A stretch of 64,000 nucleotides of DNA from Ascarosepion bandense (GCA_037127315.1 JBBBDQ010000307.1:2467001-2531000), one strand, 5' to 3'; counted from the stretch's first letter, positions 41,583 to 52,711 are shown. Numbers and translations: made by a program. Notes: a model not told the origin generated them from the letters alone.

Positions 41583-42380
41583 AATGTCGATGTATTGATG
41601 GGTAACTTCGTTATAACTTTTTTTTTTTAAATACTTCGATTTGATCCTTTAGATAATAATTTTACCTTTATAACTTGGAGTATTTTATGTGGATGTGTCT
41701 TTTTTGTTTTTTTGTCTTCTGTTTATTTCACCTTCAAAATTCATAACTTATTTTAGATATTTATTTGAAAATTTAAAATATCAAATTAAATGAAAACAAC
41801 AATTCCAATATAAAATATGAACTAGCCGGATACATTTAACAGAATTTAAATTATGTAACGGTTAGTCTTAATTTGTATATTGAATATCTCTAAGGATACT
41901 ACATAGCATAAAGGCTTAATACACAAGCTCTCCTGCAAGGGTTTTCTCTATTATAAAATCTTACCTAACAGGTAGTTATTTACGTCCTATTCACGGAGGC
42001 TCTGGCGTTCAAAGCAGGCATCACCTAGGGCTCACTTCGCGGACGAATCCGCTTTCTGATTGACAAAAATGATCTTTTTAAAACATACCCCGATCATTTG
42101 TAAACGTTTATGCCGATGATTCGAGGGGCGCATCTCCAAAAGTCTTATCGGTTAGAGATTGGAACCCAGCATCTCTTCCGATCTAACACTAACGTTTAAG
42201 TGGTCGAAAGTACTGGTTGGTTACATTGAATGTCTCTAAAAACAAACCTGTTGCCTTCTATCAACCCCGATCAGACCACCACCAGTCACGATGAACGGAT
42301 ATCTTCTCGAGGAAGCCCGTGCCTTGAGAGGATATTGGGTCTCACACTCACATACGACCTCGAGTAGAATTCCTATATAC
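41583..42380. other. Unassigned AT-rich region
   Basis: No gene. 42236-42360 has moderately higher GC but no recognisable frame. Confidence 0.4.
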
Positions 42381-42445
42381 CAGCTGTCGGCAACCCCTGG
42401 CCCGCGGGTCACATCCGGTCTTTGAGTGAATCTCATCCGGCCCGC
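42381..42445 (+). mobile_element. hAT-like terminal fragment
   Basis: CAGCTGTCGGCAACCCCTGG and CCCGCGGGTCACATCCGG resemble the end of hAT (Charlie-like) elements. No other end seen. Confidence 0.45.
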
Positions 42446-43197
42446 TGGACACGATATAAATATAGGTAAGCCAAATCAAAGTGACAGTTGATAGTCTGAA
42501 TATATTGCGTAAAAATAGAAAAAGATTTTCTTTTTACCTGGAGAATGTGTTCTTCTTTTATTTTTTATTTGTAGGGATTGCCAAAATTAGCGTACGGCCT
42601 CACTTTTACTGTGAAATTGCTTTCCTTGAGCGGTCACTTTTAAATAAATATGAAATAGTGTTTTCAACCGATTTTAATGCAATTTTCTTTTCAATACTGA
42701 TTTATGAAACATTTATTTTAAAATGTAATACTTTTTTTAACAAAATTCTCGTCAGATATTAAATTATATTGAATCCTTGCTTTCTTCAAATACATAAATT
42801 GATTCACATATTTAATAACATGTTCTTTTCGGTGACTCTGGAGCCATCCTCTGTGGTTCTACATAGCTTTTTCGCCCTCACTCTCCAAAAGATTGCCGGC
42901 ACCTGCTTATTTACGATCCATTGCTAAACATGCAGGTAAAATGGTCGGCTCTCTGTACCGTTCCATTAAGTACCTGACTCTTTATTCTATTCTCTAGCCT
43001 TATAAGAGCCAGATCAGGCCGAAAATGAAATACTGCTGCCATATTTGGACAGGGGCGGCCCAGGCCTCACTTTCCAATTTTGGTAAAGCTAAAAAAAAAA
43101 CGTCTCCAAGTTCTTGTTGCTGAAGAATTATTTTCCTTCCTCCAAACTCTCTCTCTCATAGGTGGAATGTGACAAGTCTTTCACTACTGTATTGCTA

Positions 43198-43595
43198 CGA
43201 ACAACGAAAATACTCGGATGAACTGCATTCCTTAGTTCCAACAGTCAGTCAGATAAGTGCCATACGTGAAACACGCTTGGGCGATCATGTCTCTTTCGAG
43301 ACCTGACTAACTGGGCAGAAGATTATCCCGCAGTAGGTTACCATTGCTTTCTGCGGTAGACTGGTTACCAGCCAAGGCTATAGAATCCAATCTGTTCTGT
43401 TATTTAACCCATAACTGGAAGGAAGAGACGGATTAATACCTTTCCCAAGGGTATTTGCGCGTAAGTGAATGCAAGGAATTCAACTGGAATTCGAACACGG
43501 CTCCACGATTTCTTGTTCCGCGCCGATATCCACTGCACCACAATGCACATCGAGCAACGAAAATACTCGGATGAACTGCATTCCTTGGTTCCGAC
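43198..43595 (-). mobile_element. SINE S1 flanked by ~45-bp duplicated target
   Basis: Minus-strand S1 (43243-43550). The LINE sequence CAACGAAAATACTCGGATGA and its neighbours occur on both sides (43198-43242 and 43551-43595), differing only at three A/G positions. The palindrome is CATGTCTCTTTCGAGACCTG. Confidence 0.85.
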
Positions 43596-43767
43596 AAGTC
43601 TAACCTTAATAGCTAGGATCCACCACGCCTCTTACATAGTAGCGAACCATCCACACTTTCCATATTCTATCGGTGAGAAATGTTCTACTCAAACAGCTTC
43701 TTCCCACGACCTGATGGAACAAACTCCTAATAGGATGTTTCCCCGATCGCTACAATCTTTAAATAGA

Positions 43768-44007
43768 CTACAATCTTAACATCTTCAAGTCTAGACTTAA
43801 TCGTTATCATTCCCCTTCTATCCATATAAACTACCTGCGAACCGCTGGTCTGTTGAACCGACTCCTAAGAGCGTGTTTTCCCGATCACTACAATCTTAAC
43901 ATCTTCAAGTCTAGACTTAATCGTTATCATTCCCCTTCTATCCATATAAACTACCTGCGAACCGCTGGTCTGTTGAACCGACTCCTAAGAGCGTGTTTTC
44001 CCGATCA
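43768..44007 (+). repeat. Perfect 120-bp tandem duplication
   Basis: 43768-43887 and 43888-44007 are identical; each starts CTACAATCTTAACATCTTC and ends GTTTTCCCGATCA. They lie in the LINE-C4 C-terminal coding region. Confidence 0.97.
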
Positions 44008-44040
44008 CTACAATCGCTAACTTTTTAAGTCTAGACCTTT

Positions 44041-44800
44041 GCCCTTTTCAAAAAATCTTTTTTGTTGGTTGATTTTACATCGAAATTCTTATGGGGCCCC
44101 CATTGAGGACCGAATACTACTCACTCCTAATCGTCAACTAGACAAGACTCCTTAACTATGATCTGCGCTTAGATACTTTTAGAAATAAAGGATTAAAACT
44201 AATGAAAAAAAATTTTTTTTTCATTAAAATACATATATAAGATCAATGTCAAAACTGGCAATGGTTATAACACGGTTGTACATTTATTACTTTCTGGGTA
44301 GTACTTGTAAGAAAATGGCTTTCCGTAGTCTACACACTTCTCACTTGTCGTAGCATGCCAAAGATAAGGTTTACTGTAAACATGTATTTAAGAGTTCATG
44401 GCTTTTTCATTGGTATAGTACGACATGAACACAAGCGAATGTAAATTTGATCTTTGCTTATCGATTTAATTTGCTTTGCTTTACTTTACTTCATATCTGT
44501 AAATGGAGAGAGAATGGAATACATGGGAGTGTGGTTCATGCCTTTGACCGGAATTTGTACTCTGTTTAATTTACCGATTCTGTTTAATGTGCTGCCAAAA
44601 AAAATGCACTATGAGAAGAGAATGGGAGAATGCAGCACAGAGAGAAATAGATTAATGCATATCCTAACGGTATGAGGACTAATCAACCCGCGTTTATACG
44701 TTAAATTGGGTGAGAGATTCCGTTTTCTTTGATCTTACAAGCGTCTTGTATTGTCCACAGCCTCATCAATAAATCTTAAAACAAGTACACAAAATGAAAC
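44041..44800. other. Unassigned region
   Basis: No gene. Frame 44454-44675 has no recognisable domain. Confidence 0.35.
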
Positions 44801-45285
44801 TGTGAGAAACGAGAAGAAAGGAGGAAGAAATGCAGAAGGAGGAAAAAAAATGAAGGAAAAAAGGGAAGGAAAGAAAAAGAAGGAAAAGGTGAAATGGGAA
44901 CGAAGGAGGAAGGATGAAAAAGAAGAAACATGAAAGAAATGAAGGATAAATGGGAAGGAAGTGAAAGAAAAAGGGAGAAATGGAAATAAAGGAGGTAAAA
45001 GAAAGGAGAGATAAATGTGAAGGAAGGCGAAAGGGTGAAATGGGAACGAAGGAGGAAGGATGAAAAAGAAGAAACATGAAAGAAATGAAGGATAAACGGG
45101 AAGGAAGTGAAAGAAAAAGGGAGAAATGGAAATAAAGGAGGTAAAAGAAAGGAGAGATAAATGTGAAGGAAGGCGAAAGGGTGAAATGGGAACGAAGGAG
45201 GAAGGATGAAAAAGAAGAAACATGAAAGAAATGAAGGATAAACGGGAAGGAAGTGAAAGAAAAAGGGAGAAATGAAAATAAAAGC

Positions 45286-45326
<41 letters not shown>

Positions 45327-45990
45327 ACATATAAATGTGAAAGAAGGCGAAATGGGAACAAAGGAGGAAGGAAGAAAAAATGAAAGAAATCAAAGATAAA
45401 TTGGAAGTGAAAGGAAAGAAAGGAAGAAATAGGACAAAAAGGAGGGTGAAAGATAGGAAAGCTAAATGTGAAGGAAGGCGAAAGGGTGAAATGGGAACGA
45501 AGGAGGAAGGAAGAAAAAAGTGAAGGAGAGATGAGAAGGAAAGGGAGAAATGAAGAAACAGGGGAAAAAGGAAAAAGGGATAAATGAGAATGAAGAAAGA
45601 AGGAAAAATTAAAAAAATTGAAAGAAAGGGAAAAATGCGAATGAGAGAAATGGACAGAAAGAAAGGAAAGGGAAGGAAGGAAGGAAAGAAAGAAGGAAGG
45701 AAGGTCTGCAATGAAAGGAAAATGGAAGCAGAAAATCAAGAGAGAAAGGAAAAAGAAGAAAAAGAAGAAGTAGTAGAGCTAAAAAGATAAAATAAATAGA
45801 GGAGAAGAAGATTTAAAAAAGAAAGGCAGATAGAAACAAATAGAGATGGGAACATGGCCGAAGGATAGAAGGAAAACATCTATCATTAAGGGAAAAGAAG
45901 GAAGGAAGGAAGGAATGTGAAGAAAAGAAAGGAAGGAATGTGAAGAAAAGAAAGAAAGGAAGGAGTGAGGAGGGAAGCAAAAAATGTCTA
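44801..45990. repeat. Purine-strand array with 146-bp higher-order repeat
   Basis: Almost pure A/G on the plus strand for ~1.2 kb. GGGAACGAAGGAGGAAGG recurs at 44896, 45042 and 45188, a period of 146, with weaker echoes near 45354 and 45498. Poly(A) of ~33 at 45291-45324 interrupts the fourth unit. Long minus-strand frames (Phe/Ser/Leu-rich) are compositional. Confidence 0.92.
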
Positions 45991-46210
45991 GAAACAATAT
46001 CCTCAGAAAAGAAAGATTCCAGCTCGCAAGATTTTTTTTCATTTTCATACATTTTTTTTCTTTTTTCTTTTTACCTGTCAGCAGGTGGTGATGGTGTCAG
46101 CAGTCGGCTCACAACTCCACAACAAAGGCTAAATTATAATATCACCTGTTGTTTAAAGGATTTCTCTAGTTCTATTGATAGCACCTGCAACATACGATAC
46201 ATTTACGCAT

Positions 46211-47030
46211 TACGAGGCCTGATCAAAAAGTATCGAGACTGATTATACGATGGTCATTCAATAAATAAGGTGAATTTTTCTAATACAGATAGAAGCTTAC
46301 GTTTTTTTTTGTTTTTGTTTTTGTTTTTTTTCAACGTAGTCTCCCGGCAGTGTCACACACTTTTCCAATCTGTGCACAAGCTTCCGTATTCTCTCAGCGC
46401 AAAAATCTTTTGACTGATGTCTCAGCCAATCGCTCACAGCACTTTTAACTTCATCGTCACTTTCAAACTTCTTTAAACAATTTAGCCCACTTGTAGACAT
46501 TTTTGGCTGAAATATATGGCACCATACACAGTTGACATTCTCCTATGAATTTAAACTGGTTTGCACCCTTCAGCAGCCAAAAACTTGATAACTGATCTCT
46601 GTTCAATCCTGGAGCATGCTTCTTGGTCGGCCATCTTTGTTCATCTCTAAATGCAAAAAAAAAAAAAAAATTAAATCTTTTTGAAAAAAAGTAAAGAAAT
46701 TTGTTTTTTTAAAAAGTAAGCTCCTACTTGTATTAGAAGTCCTTATACCGAAAAATTTACCTTATTTATTGAATGGCCCTCGTAGAAGTCCTTATGCCGA
46801 AAAACTCACCTTATTTATTGAATGACCCTCGTATATAAAAATGTACAACACGTATTAATTCAGCATTTAATCTCCTTCAAAGTAGTCCTCGTTCTGAAAC
46901 CACACACTTTATCCAGTGCCATCTTTATTGATGGAAGCATTCCTGGAACTTCTTTTGGGAGATAGCGAGCAGCTGACTCGTCGCCTTTCATTGGGCTTCA
47001 CCAACATCTTAAAAAATTTGATATTTGAAG
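46211..47030 (-). mobile_element. Outer mariner relic, split by another mariner
   Basis: Left tip at 46213, CGAGGCCTGATCAAAAAGTA, after a TA. After the inner element, 46832-47030 codes on minus QKKFQECFHQ, WIKCVVSERGLL (usual WxKCV.S.G.YFEGD), the transposase C-terminus, with stops. The catalytic domain is missing or beyond recognition. Confidence 0.75.
46246..46833 (-). mobile_element. Inner mariner, internally deleted
   Basis: Inverted tips GGTCATTCAATAAATAAGG (46251) and CCTTATTTATTGAATGACC (46810) with TA on each side. Minus frame: an N-terminal helix-turn-helix piece (ISYQVFGC, HRRMSTVYGAIYF in two frames, 46505-46650) is joined to the C-terminus KKFESDDEVKSAVSDWLR, RIRKLVHRLEKCVTLPGDYV (46297-46500). 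The DDD catalytic core is deleted. The right ~50 bp is duplicated in tandem (46735-46783, 46784-46832). Confidence 0.82.
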
Positions 47031-47098
47031 AGGAAAAGACTTACAACAATGCTGGTTAAGCGTTTTCTTCCAGCTGTTTTTTAAAATATGTGGGTGCG

Positions 47099-47423
47099 CC
47101 GACAGGGTCAGTCAGTCAGTTAAGTGCCATACTTGAAACACGCTTCGGCGATCATGTCTCGAAAGCGACATGACTGACTGGGCAAAAGATTATCCCACAG
47201 TAGGTTACCATTAATTTTTGCAGTAGACTGGTTGCAAGCCAAGGCTATAGAATCCAATCTGTTCTATTATTTAACCCATAGCTGGAGGGAAGAGACGGAT
47301 TAATACATTTCTCAAGGATATTTGCGCGTAAGTTAATGCAAGAAATTCAACTTGAATTCGAACTCGGCTCTCCGAGTTTTCGTTCTGAGACAATATCCAT
47401 TGCATCACAGCGCACATCCGACA
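47099..47423 (-). mobile_element. SINE S1
   Basis: Minus-strand S1 at 47105-47417 with left GTCAGTCAGTCAGTTAAG and right GCGCACATC. CCGACA on both sides may be a 6-bp target duplication. Confidence 0.85.
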
Positions 47424-47744
47424 TGATACAACACATAAAAGACCCCTGTGTTGCTCCTACTTCATTTATTACAAATTCTATTATTATATTCGGTAAATTA
47501 AATTGCAGTAAAATTATCTTATATAGCGAGATTACTGAACGAACGTAATTCAACCAACAGCGATTGGGGGAAAGGTTTGGCGTTATCATCTGTTGTGAAG
47601 AATAGGATAAAGAGAAACGGTCAGTCGCCGGGAGGCGGGAAACACTAATGGAATAAAGGAAACAAAGAATAAAAGATTTCGGAAATAATCCAATCCTTGA
47701 TAACTCGTTGGTTTACGAAGGAATGTTCGCGTAGCATAGAATTG

Positions 47745-48275
47745 CGTTGATCATTAACAATATCAGAAAAGGCATAGCATAGACTGCTTGTAACAAAATG
47801 GATAAGATCTGGAAATCCAATCTTGATCGTAAGATCAAAATCCAAGTTTTTCGCGCACTTATTGAACCAATCTTACTCTATGGATCTGAAACTTGGACTC
47901 TTTCAGCAAAACAACAGCGCCGTTTAGATGGATGTTGTACTCGTCTTCTCAGAAGAGTACTTAATCTTTCATGGCGAAACCACCCAACTCTAGAAATGAT
48001 ATATGGAGACCTACCAAGAGTATCAAGCTTATTTCAAGAGACGTGTCCGGTTTGCCGGGCATTGTGCACGTGTCACAGATTAACTGGTTTCATCGTTTGT
48101 ATTATGGAGGCACCCATCATCTCACAATCGATCTCGTAAGTTAACCTTTCCAGACAGGATACACAGAGATATATCTATCGCCAAGGAAGACCTTATAGGA
48201 GCTATGACAGTTAGGGAATATTGGAAGGGTCTTCTATCTCGACCGAGGCCGCAGGATGATGATGATGATGCTTCA
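47745..48275 (+). mobile_element. LINE-M relic: reverse transcriptase C-terminus
   Basis: Plus frame reads MDKIWKSNLDRKIKIQVFRA, LIEPILLYGSETWTLSAKQQ and RLLRRVLNLSWRNHPTLEMI, YGDLPRVSSLFQ. A frameshift near 48036 moves to RRVRFAGHCARVTD, stop, LVSSFVLWRHPSSHNRSRKL. This is the post-polymerase segment of a LINE common in cnidarians and other invertebrates. It ends REYWKGLLSRPRPQ and a (GAT)n tail at 48255-48270. Confidence 0.8.
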
Positions 48276-48386
48276 TTAACGGACACGAATTAAGATCTCA
48301 GTTTAGGGGCAAAAAAGGCGGAATTATTCACACTGACTAAACGTCATTGACGGAATTCAATATGTGCCGATGATAATCGACAAATA

Positions 48387-48660
48387 CGAGGTTTAATCAA
48401 AAAGTATCGGCGTTGGTGCGATGAAAAGAAAACAAGAAAGCACAACGTATATTAATTCGGCATTTATTCGCCTTCGAAGTTGTTCCATTCTGAAGCCACA
48501 CACTTTATTCAGAGTCCTTTTATTTGATAGAAGCATTCCTGGAATTTCTTCTTTCTGTGGCTGAGGGGCGGAGTATAGTGATCGCATTCTTTTGGATTTT
48601 ACTCGACGTCTTGTTCTTTTCAAAAGGGATTTGATTTTCGGAAAAAGTTTCAATGGTCGT
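48387..48660 (-). mobile_element. Mariner relic, transposase C-terminus
   Basis: Tip CGAGGTTTAATCAAAAAGTA at 48387 matches the outer mariner at 46213. Minus-strand text reads LFPKIKSLLKRTR, a frameshift, KKFQECFYQIKGL, stop, IKCVASEWNNFEGE, the family's C-terminus (WxKCVAS.WNYFEGD). Helitron sequence begins at its other side. Confidence 0.78.
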
Positions 48661-48671
48661 TATCTGGAGAA

Positions 48672-49010
48672 AATCGTTTCGTCTAATTTCGCAAACCCTC
48701 GATGAAATTTGACTGAACTGATTTGTTCAGAACATACTTTGCAGAACCTCTACTTTGCAGTTTAATAATTTCTTTAATTAAATTTTATAATACTTAATAG
48801 TAAACAATAATTTTTAAGAAATTTTTTTTTGACAGCGAAGAATAAATTTTTAGAATTTCTTACTCTTGAGCATGCAACATACAACTGGCCATGCGTAAAT
48901 ATTTATTTCTGGAGCCAAATTCTGACTTTTGAACCGGTTGTTCTTGTGACTCATTTATAGTTCTCGCAAAGGTAGGGCAAGCTGTAAACTGGATTCTTGT
49001 ATATAAAAGC
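48672..49010 (-). pseudogene. Helitron PIF1-type helicase, C-terminus, copy 1
   Basis: Minus frame reads QFTACPTFARTINESQEQ (helicase motif V, usual FA.TINKSQGQ) and, after a gap, FTHGQLYVACSRVRNSKNLF (motif VI, usual GQLYVA.SRVR), then FAVKK. This is the superfamily 1B helicase end of Helitron Rep/Hel proteins or of PIF1. It lies in direct repeat with the next copy. Walker motifs are not present. Confidence 0.75.
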
Positions 49011-49065
49011 TTAAAGAAAAGTTAGTTCGGATACCACGTATGTTTGTGAAAGAGACGCAGACAGG

Positions 49066-49656
49066 TTTCAATTTCGCAAACCAATCGATGAAATTTATTA
49101 TTAAGCGGATTTATTTGGAACAATACTTTGGCAAAACCCTACATCGTATTTTAATAATTTCTATAATTTAATTTTATAGTAAACAATATTTTTCAGAAAA
49201 TTTATTTTTTGCCATTTTAACAACAGAGGGTAAATTTTTAGGATTTCTTACTCTTGAGCATGCAACATACAAGTGGCCATCCGTAAATTCTAACTTTTTG
49301 AAGCGTTTTACCATGTGATTTGTTTATAGTTCTCACAAATTCAGAGTAAACAGGAAAAAGAGTTTTGTCCACTCAAAAGAATACTTGGAATGTTCAGAAA
49401 TAACTTTTATTCTCTGGTTTAATGCCACATGTCCTGTTCCAAGCTTGGTATATTTTAGAAGTCGGTTGTTAATAAGTTTGTTGAACGTAAGAGTTGTTTT
49501 ATTGCATAGGCCTTTCAAAGGATTTATATTGTGCAATAGCATTAATGGCATTGTTGCTTTCAACAATAGGTCATGACTTGGACATTCATTTAGCACTAAT
49601 GTATTAAAATATTCAACATTGAAAAGTAGGATATCATTTGAGGATATTATTTGCAT
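49066..49656 (-). pseudogene. Helitron PIF1-type helicase, C-terminus, copy 2
   Basis: The open minus frame 49333-49656 reads PSHDLLLKATMPLMLLHNIN and PLKGLCNKTTLTFNKLINNR (usual P.H.L.LK.G.P.MLLRN..P..GLCNGTRL). A frameshift later gives FTDGHLYVACSRVRNPKNL, motif VI. So ~150 residues of the helicase 2A/2B region survive. No Rep domain, 5' TC or 3' hairpin-CTRR end was found nearby. Confidence 0.8.
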
Positions 49657-49830
49657 TAGTCAAGCTAACTTCACTTCTCATCTTTATTGAATTTCCTTCC
49701 AGCTATTCACGCCTTGACTTGTTTCTGTCACTACTCCTCTTGAAATCCTCCACCCATTTGAAAGTTTCCTCACTGTGTTTATACTTACAGTGCTACTATT
49801 GTACACTATAATGTCCCAGGATTATATATA
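49657..49830. other. Unassigned spacer
   Basis: Text CTCTTGAAATCCTCCACCC is echoed at 51680 (CTCTTGAAATCCTCTGC), suggesting a shared flank of unknown identity. Confidence 0.35.
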
Positions 49831-50507
49831 CTAGCAGTATAGGCCGGCGTTGCTCGGGTGTAATGAAAGCTTTAAAACTAATCCATGGTCCTGGAGCTCA
49901 GACTTTTTGGACGTTGGCATGAAAGACTAAAAAAGCAATAGTTGTTTCCAGTTAAAGCGAAACCGTAGACTGAAAGAAAAATGAATGGATGTAAGTCAAA
50001 TTTTGATTTCCTGGTATCGATATCAAATACGCTTTTTTCTTCGTAAACTGAATTTTGAAGGCTAAATAAGTCCTCTGAGTAAATGGTATCATGGTTGAGA
50101 CTAAGAACTACAATTATACCTACTTAGAGCCAAACCCGAAGCAAAAACTAAAATAAAAGGGCTGAAAAAATACAGACATACAGGAAGATAAACAGACACA
50201 TACACAAACATCTTGCCTTTTGTAAGAACTGCAACTTTGAAACTTCTGAATATCCTTCCTTATGTCTTTGTTTATGAGTGTATCAAATTTGATTAAAATC
50301 GGACCACTCCTTCTATAACCCGATTTTTTCGATTTTCGATATTTATCGGGGGTACCTCGAAACAAAATCTAGCTAAGAACACTCGCAGACGCTTATAGTA
50401 CAACTGTGTAAATTTTTCAAGAAGATCGGTTCAGCCGTTTCGAAGTGTACAGGTAATGGACACACAGACTCATACATAGACAAAGTTCCATTTATAAATA
50501 AGTTTAT
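49831..50507 (+). mobile_element. Element R, long form without TA slot
   Basis: CTAGCAGTATAGGCCGGCG to CCATTTATAAATAAGTTTA. It has the extra middle block (ATGAATGGATGTAAGTCAAA, GATTTCCTGGTATCGATATC) and no internal (TA)n. Confidence 0.88.
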
Positions 50508-50666
50508 ATATATATATAGAGAGAGACAGAGACAGAGACAGAGGGAGGGAGGGAGACTTAAAGAAAAGATGTGCAAAAAACTTGATTGGATTTTTATTCA
50601 ATAATTATTTGATAAATTAATCATTAAATTGTTTTTAAAATAGTGGGAGTATTTTGTATGTTAAAT

Positions 50667-50972
50667 AGTCAGTTAAGTGCCATACGTGAAACACACTTCG
50701 GCGATCATATCTTGAAAGAAATATGACTGACTTGGCAGAAGATTATCCCACAGTAGTTTGCCATTACTTTCTGCAATAGACTGGTTGCCAGCCAAGGCTA
50801 TAGTACCCAATTTTTCCTGTTATTTATCCCAGAAGTTGAGAGAAGAGATGAATTAATACCTTTCCCAAAGGTATTTGCGCATAAGTGAATGCAACGAATT
50901 CAACTGGAATTCGAACTCGGCTCTCAGATTTCTCGTTACGAGTTGATATTCACTGCACCATAAGGCAAATCC
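50667..50972 (-). mobile_element. SINE S1, diverged
   Basis: Minus-strand S1; the hairpin has decayed (CATATCTTGAAAGAAATATG). The head reads GCACCATAAGGCAAATCC on plus. Confidence 0.85.
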
Positions 50973-51225
50973 AAATAACAAAATAATTTTTCAAAAATAT
51001 TTAATGAAAATATATTTTACAAAGCTGTCCATCCTAGTAAAACCAACTGTAATTTGTAATTCTATGCAAATGAAAAAATGTCTCCTACTTTTTTTTGCTT
51101 AATTTCGTGCAATAAGTTAAAATGTCTTTTAATTTCATGTGATTATGTAAATATGTTCTTTCTTTAAGTTTCATGCATCAACGTAAGACAGTCATGACTT
51201 GTATGGTTTTTATTTATTTTTTTTT

Positions 51226-51665
51226 ATTTTTTTTTTTTTTTAATCATCTCACCCCAAGCAAAGCATTCCACTGCCACTATTGCGCATGGGGCTACATAGG
51301 GGAAGGTAAAGAGAAGGAGTGGATAGACATAGGGAATGTCAGGAGGAAGGTGACAGATGAGTAAGGATACCGAGGATGAGGGTTGGGCAGATGGGAAGAG
51401 TGTTTGATAGAATGGGAGCAGGTTAGTGTGTTAGGAGGTGTCTATTGACCTTACATTTGAACTCCTGGAGATTGTAGCCGTCGGGGAAGCAATCGTTTGG
51501 AAGAGAATTCCACAGTCGGGTAGTGCGAGGAAAGAAACTGTTGGAGTAGAAGTTACGGCTGCATTTTATCGGTTTCACTGTAAAAGGGTGGGATCTAGTT
51601 GCTAATCTAGTATCACGTGCAAATTCGTATTTAGGGGGCACCAGTGATCTAAGTTCATCGGAGCA
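51226..51665 (-). mobile_element. LINE-C 3' part with intact C-terminus
   Basis: 3' signature CCCCAAGCAAAGCATTCC at 51250. The minus frame 51423-51641 is open: YEFARDTRLATRSHPFTV, NFYSNSFFPRTTRLWNSLPN, DGYNLQEFKCKVNRHLLTH. It is 5'-truncated at the SDELRSL region. Confidence 0.85.
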
Positions 51666-51838
51666 GTTATCACTGCTTCTCTTGAAATCCTCTGCAAATT
51701 TGAAAATTCCTGACTGTGTTTATATTTACATTTGCTACATCATATTTTATCAGAAAGAAAAAATAAATTTCTTACATATGTAAATTCAATATGTTGCATT
51801 AGGAGTATAGACATTTATAAAAGTCAGTTTCATCAGCT

Positions 51839-52165
51839 GCCGGTAAGTCAGTCAGTTAAGTGCCATACGCGATACACGCTTGGGCGATCATGTCTCGAAA
51901 GCTACATGACTGACTGGGCAGAAGATTATCCCACAGTAGGTTGCCATTGCTTTCTGCGGTAGACTGGTTGCCGACCAAGGCTAGAGAACCCAATCTGTCC
52001 TGCTATTTAACCCATAACTGGAAGGAATAAACGGATTAATACCTTTCCCAAGGATATTTGCGCGTAAGTGAATACAATGGATTCAACTGGAATTCGAACT
52101 CGGCTCCCCGGCTTCTCGTTCCGAGCCGATATCCACTGGACCACAACGCACATCCGGCCGGTAAG
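51839..52165 (-). mobile_element. SINE S1 with 9-bp target duplication
   Basis: S1 at 51848-52156, flanked by GCCGGTAAG (51839-51847 and 52157-52165). The target lies in an inverted repeat: TCATCAGCTGCCGGTAAG at 51830-51847 versus CTTACCGGAAGCTGATGA at 52184-52201. Confidence 0.9.
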
Positions 52166-52200
52166 AGGTATACTAATTATCCCCTTACCGGAAGCTGATG

Positions 52201-52711
52201 ATTGGTTGGTTGTTTAGTTTTTATGGCATATCAACACCTCAGCGGGTCATTAATTGCCAACTAAATTTTATTTATTTATTTATTGCTGGTAATACCTTTT
52301 TCTTTCAACAATTGTTGTTTTTTATATAACTTTGTACTTTTTTGTCTAGTAATACTTTTTTTTTTTTTTTCGAGTATCAAGATTCATTGGGATTTTGTTT
52401 TTAAGGGCAGGGTCCCCCAAGTCCTACCCTGTTATTTAACCCGTAACTGGAGGGAAGGGACGGATTAATACCTTTCCCAAGGATACCAGTGCTTAAGTGA
52501 ATGCAGGGTATTCAACTGGAATTCGAATTCGGCTCACCGATTTCTCTTTCCGAGCCGATATCTACTGCACCACAACGCACATCCGTCACTAAACGTTTAT
52601 AGCACCTGATATTCCCAAGCGTTCACCCATCTAAGTACTGACCAGGCTCAGCGTTGCTTAACTTCGGTGATCGAGTGAGAACCGGTGTATTCAACGTGAT
52701 ATGGCCGTAAG
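52201..52711 (-). mobile_element. Composite 5S-tRNA SINE (C2)
   Basis: Minus-strand copy with the same modules and junctions as 9184-9672. The 5S-like unit is 52593-52711 (plus: AGTACTGACCAGGCTCAGCG, CTTAACTTCGGTGATCGAGT, GTATTCAACGTGATATGGCC). The tRNA-like head is at about 52540-52585, then S1 body, the AAAAACAAAATCCCAATGAA block, the TTGTTGAAAGAAAAAGGTAT block, and the tail at 52201-52265 ending in AACC repeats. Confidence 0.88.

Larger units (their letters stand above)
42885..44040 (+). mobile_element. LINE-C4 relic split by SINE S1
   Basis: Codes SIAKHAGKMVGSLYRSIKYL, KMKYCCHIWTGAAQAS and YSDELHSLVPTS in broken frames, then a C-terminus with LLRACFPDHYNLNIFKSRLN. S1 at 43243-43550 interrupts it. 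The last 120 bp is duplicated. Confidence 0.75.

Noticed and set aside
44735..45739. 334-codon minus frame rich in Phe, Pro and Ser
   Set aside because: Complement of the purine array; several overlapping frames have the same property.
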